6,420 nucleotides of DNA from Desulfobacterales bacterium (GTDB lineage Bacteria; Desulfobacterota; Desulfobacteria; Desulfobacterales; C00003106), in assembly GCA_030594505.1 (NCBI GenBank), contig JAUVFC010000100.1, positions 1 to 6,420 on the forward strand, in the 5' to 3' direction. This document shows, piece after piece, positions 3,535-6,420 of the stretch. The notes below the pieces were generated by a model. That model searched no databases. It saw nothing but the letters and a program-made list of their open reading frames with translations, and was not told where the DNA came from. How positions within the stretch are numbered: position 1 is the stretch's first letter; every line of letters starts with the position of its first letter. The position numbers and the translations under genes are program-made.

Positions 3535-5949
3535 ATGAAAAAATCGTTCAAGGTAAATGCCAAAAACCTCAGAAGGCGTGTTAATCCAAAGGACTTCAAC
3601 TTCGACACAATTGAAAAGCTCCCCCCGATGAAAAACGGCGTAATGGGACAAGAACGCGCCATACGCGCCATTACCTTTGGGATGAAGATGAAAGATTCCG
3701 GATATAATATATATGTGGCCGGCCCTCCGAATACCGGCACATCTTACCTTGCCCGTACTTTTATTGAAAAAGAGGCGCAAAAGGATAGAATACCTCCTGA
3801 CTGGTGTTATGTTTACAATTTTAAAGACCCGGACCAACCTGATGCTCTGAAGCTTCTTCCGGGACAGGCCGGAAGCTTTAAAAAGGATATAGACGAGCTG
3901 ATCCGTTCGATACGGACCGCAATACCCGCTGTATTTGACAGTGACGATTACCGGAAGCGGCGCGAAAGGGTTGTCATGGCCTATGGCAAAAAACGCCGCA
4001 GGAGAATCGACAAACTGAATAAGATAGTGCAGGGTAAAGGGTTTATCCTGAACATCAATGAAGTGGAGATGATGGTCGTCCCCGCTCAAGACGGAAAGCC
4101 GATGCCCGAAGAAACATTGATGTCCATGCCTGAAAAAGAGAGGGGGCGACTCCGGGCAAAAAGTGACGATCTTCAGATTGAACTGAACAATGCCAACCGG
4201 GACCTTTTGAGACTCGAAAAGGAATTCAATGAAGAGCTCAAAAAACTGGACAAGGAAGTCGCTCTTTTTATCGTGGAAGGCCGCATATCCGATTGCCGGG
4301 AAAAATACAGGAATCAATCTGAAGTGGTTGAATACATAGATGAAATGAAGGCGGATATTCTTAGAACTATTGATGAATTCAAGAAAAAACCACAGCATAT
4401 CCCCGTAGAATCACCCGAAGGAGAGATCTTGCAAATCCCTGTCGAATTTATACGGGAGCCTTCGTTCGTGCGTTACGAGGTAAACGTATTGATCGACAAT
4501 GCCGGTCGTCGCGGCGCGCCTGTTGTCTATGAAACCAACCCGACCTACACCAATCTTTTCGGAAGCATTGAGCGAAAGGCCAGATATGGAACGCTGTTTA
4601 CCGATTTTACCATGATCCGTGCGGGAGCGCTCCACCGGGCAAACGGCGGATACCTGATCTTGCGGGCCTCTGATCTCCTGAAATCGGACCTTTCATGGGA
4701 AGCGCTCAAGCGGGCCATAAAAAATAGAGAGATCAAGATTGAAGATTTTGGAGAACTTCTCGGGCTCGTCATTACAACAGCGCTAAAACCTATGCCGATC
4801 CACTTGAACGTAAAAGTGATCCTGGTAGGGACACCTTACCTGTATCAGCTCCTGTATTTTTATGACCCTGCTTTTTGTAAGATGTTTAAGGTAAAAGCCC
4901 ATCTTGATACGGCGCTCGACAATACAGCTAAAAACATCACAAAATATGTTCGCTGTATCGGCGATATCTGCAAACGAGAAGGGCTGCGCCATATCGACAG
5001 GGCGGGTGTGTCAAGGCTCTTGGAATATGCTATGGAGATGGCGGGAGACAAGGAAAAGCTGACGCTCCGCATGGGGAAATTGACAGGGATCATGAAAGAA
5101 GCCAATCAGTGGGCGTCTGATACGAATGTCTCATTTATTAGAGTGAAAGATATAGAGAAAGCGATTCATGAGAAAGATCAACGCTCAAATCTTTACGAGG
5201 ATAATATCCGGGAACTCATCGCAAAAGGGATATTGCGCGTAGAGACCGACGATACGCGGGTGGGAGAAATTAATGGTCTTTTTATTATCGATATCGGTGA
5301 CTATGCGTTCGGAAAACCATCCCGGATCACAGCTAATGTCTCTCGTGGTAAGGACGGTGTTGTAACCATTGACCGCGAATCTGATCTGAGCGGGGATATT
5401 CATACCAAAGGGGTCATGATACTGACAGGATACCTAAGGGAAAATTTTGCGCAAACACGTCCACTTACCCTTTCGGCCAGTCTATGCTTTGAGCAGAGTT
5501 ATGATACCGTAGAAGGAGACAGTGCGTCTGCTGCCGAACTTTTCGCACTCCTTTCGGCCATAGCCGGCGTCCCCATCTTTCAGAGTATCGCTGTTACCGG
5601 CGCTGTCAGCCAGAAAGGTGAGATACTCCCTGTCGGCGGAGTTAACCAAAAGGTAGAAGGATTCTTCCATATATGCAAACACAGAGGACTAACCGGAAAC
5701 CAGGGGGTCATTATACCCAAACAGAATGTCAGGAATCTGATGCTGACCGAGGAGATCGTCTCAACTGTAAGAAAGGGAAACTTTCACATATGGGCCATCG
5801 AAACGGTATCGGAAGGGATCGAGATCCTCACAGGAATAAAAGCGGGCAGGCTTCGCAAAGACAATACCTTTACTCCGGGATCATTCTTTGCAAAGGTAAA
5901 TAAACGATTGGCCAACTTGGCAAAAACAGTAAAGGGTGTCAAGGATTGA
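3535..5949 (+). CDS. Lon-like ATP-dependent protease (AAA_32/YcbZ type), 804 aa
   Basis: A predicted cytoplasmic Ser-Lys protease, S16 class, with an AAA-like N-terminal module. Order: N-terminal segment with GVMGQERA (about 35-42), Walker A region AGPPNTGTSY (62-71), coiled-coil insert (about 195-255), family motif NPTYTNLFGSIE (335-346), ALHRANGGYLILRASDLL (365-382), sensor-like DPAFCKMFKVKA, and the Lon proteolytic domain from about 570. The catalytic Ser is S663 in GDSAS and the Lys is K706 in GGVNQKVEGFF. They are 43 residues apart, the same spacing as S679-K722 of E. coli Lon. The Walker A Lys is replaced by T69 (and G66 by Asn), and R377 stands where an acidic Walker B residue might be expected. 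Relatives of this type often have altered P-loops, so ATP use is uncertain. There is no Lon N-terminal substrate domain. The start is supported by ACGGGGA about 4 nt upstream. It is divergent from usp and converges on nadK. Confidence 0.92.
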   Translation: MKKSFKVNAKNLRRRVNPKDFNFDTIEKLPPMKNGVMGQERAIRAITFGMKMKDSGYNIYVAGPPNTGTSYLARTFIEKEAQKDRIPPDWCYVYNFKDPDQPDALKLLPGQAGSFKKDIDELIRSIRTAIPAVFDSDDYRKRRERVVMAYGKKRRRRIDKLNKIVQGKGFILNINEVEMMVVPAQDGKPMPEETLMSMPEKERGRLRAKSDDLQIELNNANRDLLRLEKEFNEELKKLDKEVALFIVEGRISDCREKYRNQSEVVEYIDEMKADILRTIDEFKKKPQHIPVESPEGEILQIPVEFIREPSFVRYEVNVLIDNAGRRGAPVVYETNPTYTNLFGSIERKARYGTLFTDFTMIRAGALHRANGGYLILRASDLLKSDLSWEALKRAIKNREIKIEDFGELLGLVITTALKPMPIHLNVKVILVGTPYLYQLLYFYDPAFCKMFKVKAHLDTALDNTAKNITKYVRCIGDICKREGLRHIDRAGVSRLLEYAMEMAGDKEKLTLRMGKLTGIMKEANQWASDTNVSFIRVKDIEKAIHEKDQRSNLYEDNIRELIAKGILRVETDDTRVGEINGLFIIDIGDYAFGKPSRITANVSRGKDGVVTIDRESDLSGDIHTKGVMILTGYLRENFAQTRPLTLSASLCFEQSYDTVEGDSASAAELFALLSAIAGVPIFQSIAVTGAVSQKGEILPVGGVNQKVEGFFHICKHRGLTGNQGVIIPKQNVRNLMLTEEIVSTVRKGNFHIWAIETVSEGIEILTGIKAGRLRKDNTFTPGSFFAKVNKRLANLAKTVKGVKD

Positions 5950-5967
5950 CGGGAGGGCTACCTCCCG
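5950..5967. terminator. Hairpin shared by the convergent lon-like and nadK ends
   Basis: CGGGAGG (5950-5956) and CCTCCCG (5961-5967) form a 7-bp GC-rich stem with a GCTA loop. It begins directly after the Lon-like stop (5947-5949), and its loop contains the nadK stop codon (5958-5960, minus strand). Neither side has a T-run, so it is at best a weak bidirectional terminator or an mRNA end stabiliser. Confidence 0.45.
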
Positions 5968-6420
5968 CTCCATCGCAACTTGGTTTTAAGGACATCAAAG
6001 TAATTGTATTCACGGGTCTGAATAATATGCAGGGTATGGGGCGCTTTTCGAATCACGACCGTATCTTCCGATGTAATATCCGACCCTACCTGACCGTCAA
6101 GGGTTAAAAACGATCCAAAGTCTCTATCGCCGACCTTTGCCTTGATCACCACATGGTCCGGCAAGATCAAAGGCCGATTGGTCAAGGTAAACGGACAGAT
6201 CGGGGTGATCACGATGTTGCTCAGCGTGGGATATACGATCGGCCCCCCGGCAGAAAGAGAGTAGGCGGTGGAACCGGTTGGCGTTGCGATTATCAGACCG
6301 TCGGACTTGAAAGTGGTCAAATATACATCATCAATAGTGGTGCGGATATGGGCTATCCTCGCCAACATCCCTTTGTTGATCACCACGTCGTTGAGCAGGG
6401 TCTGCGCCATCACTTCGCGA
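5958..6420 (-). CDS. nadK: NAD kinase, C-terminal part (5' end outside the window)
   Basis: ATP-dependent phosphorylation of NAD to NADP, cytoplasmic. The visible 154 or so codons match the C-terminal domain: LNDVVINKG near the cut end, then FKSDGLIIATPTGSTAYSLS with AGGPIVYP, the dinucleotide-binding core; then ITPICPFTLTNRPLILPD, SFLTLDGQ, and the usual tail YFDVLKTKL. The N-terminal half with the GGDGT kinase motif lies beyond 6420, where the frame is still open, so the in-window GTG/ATG codons (6408-6413) are internal and not starts. The normal length is near 290 residues, so about half is seen. The stop TAG lies 8 nt from the end of the convergent Lon-like gene. Confidence 0.95.
   Translation of the reverse strand, partial: REVMAQTLLNDVVINKGMLARIAHIRTTIDDVYLTTFKSDGLIIATPTGSTAYSLSAGGPIVYPTLSNIVITPICPFTLTNRPLILPDHVVIKAKVGDRDFGSFLTLDGQVGSDITSEDTVVIRKAPHTLHIIQTREYNYFDVLKTKLRWSGR

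Noticed and set aside
3530..3535. Overlapping ATGTAA minimal ORF just before the lon-like start
   Set aside because: It is a start-stop pair of two codons formed by chance in GGGGATGTAATG; there is no evidence that it is translated.
3502..4398. Minus-strand 298-codon ORF
   Set aside because: It lies opposite the well-supported Lon-like gene and its translation has no recognisable family; it is a shadow of that gene's codon pattern.

Overview
The window looks like chromosomal DNA of moderate GC from a Gram-negative, probably anaerobic bacterium. My best guess is a Desulfobacterota (former Deltaproteobacteria) relative. This rests on the gene mix (two UspA proteins, a YeiH-type transporter, an AAA_32-type Lon relative next to NAD kinase) and on the many short dispersed palindromes. 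It is an inference; there is no rRNA or marker gene here.

Layout. Positions 1-3055 hold a minus-strand cluster, read from right to left: a UspA-type stress protein (2636-3055), a 52-residue single-span membrane protein (2295-2453), a YeiH/PSE-family 'putative sulfate exporter' with a long N-terminal extension (899-2281), and a second, divergent UspA protein (165-614). The small gene and the transporter are tightly coupled: 13 nt apart, with the transporter's Shine-Dalgarno directly after the small gene's stop. The outer genes are separated from this pair by repeats. A 144-bp MITE-like hairpin lies between the first usp gene and the small gene and supplies that usp gene's stop codon. A nested set of inverted repeats fills the gap between the transporter and the last usp gene.

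Positions 3056-3534 are a non-coding divergent region. It has more copies of the same short repeat, an AT-rich stretch, a good sigma70-like promoter and a 25-bp-arm palindrome in the presumed leader of the plus-strand gene. Positions 3535-5949 encode an 804-residue Lon-like protease of the AAA_32/YcbZ type, with an intact Ser-Lys dyad (S663, K706) but an altered Walker A (Thr for Lys). It converges on the C-terminal half of NAD kinase (5958-6420, minus, running off the window), and the two stops lie 8 nt apart around one GC-rich hairpin.

How the genes may work together. The usp - small membrane protein - YeiH-like transporter - usp block looks like a stress-linked anion-transport module in which the Usp proteins could signal to or regulate the permease. 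That is inference from gene order. The Lon-like protease and NadK are housekeeping or stress genes on the other side of the divergent region. The least described elements are the small membrane protein, the transporter extension and the repeat families that have settled at gene ends.
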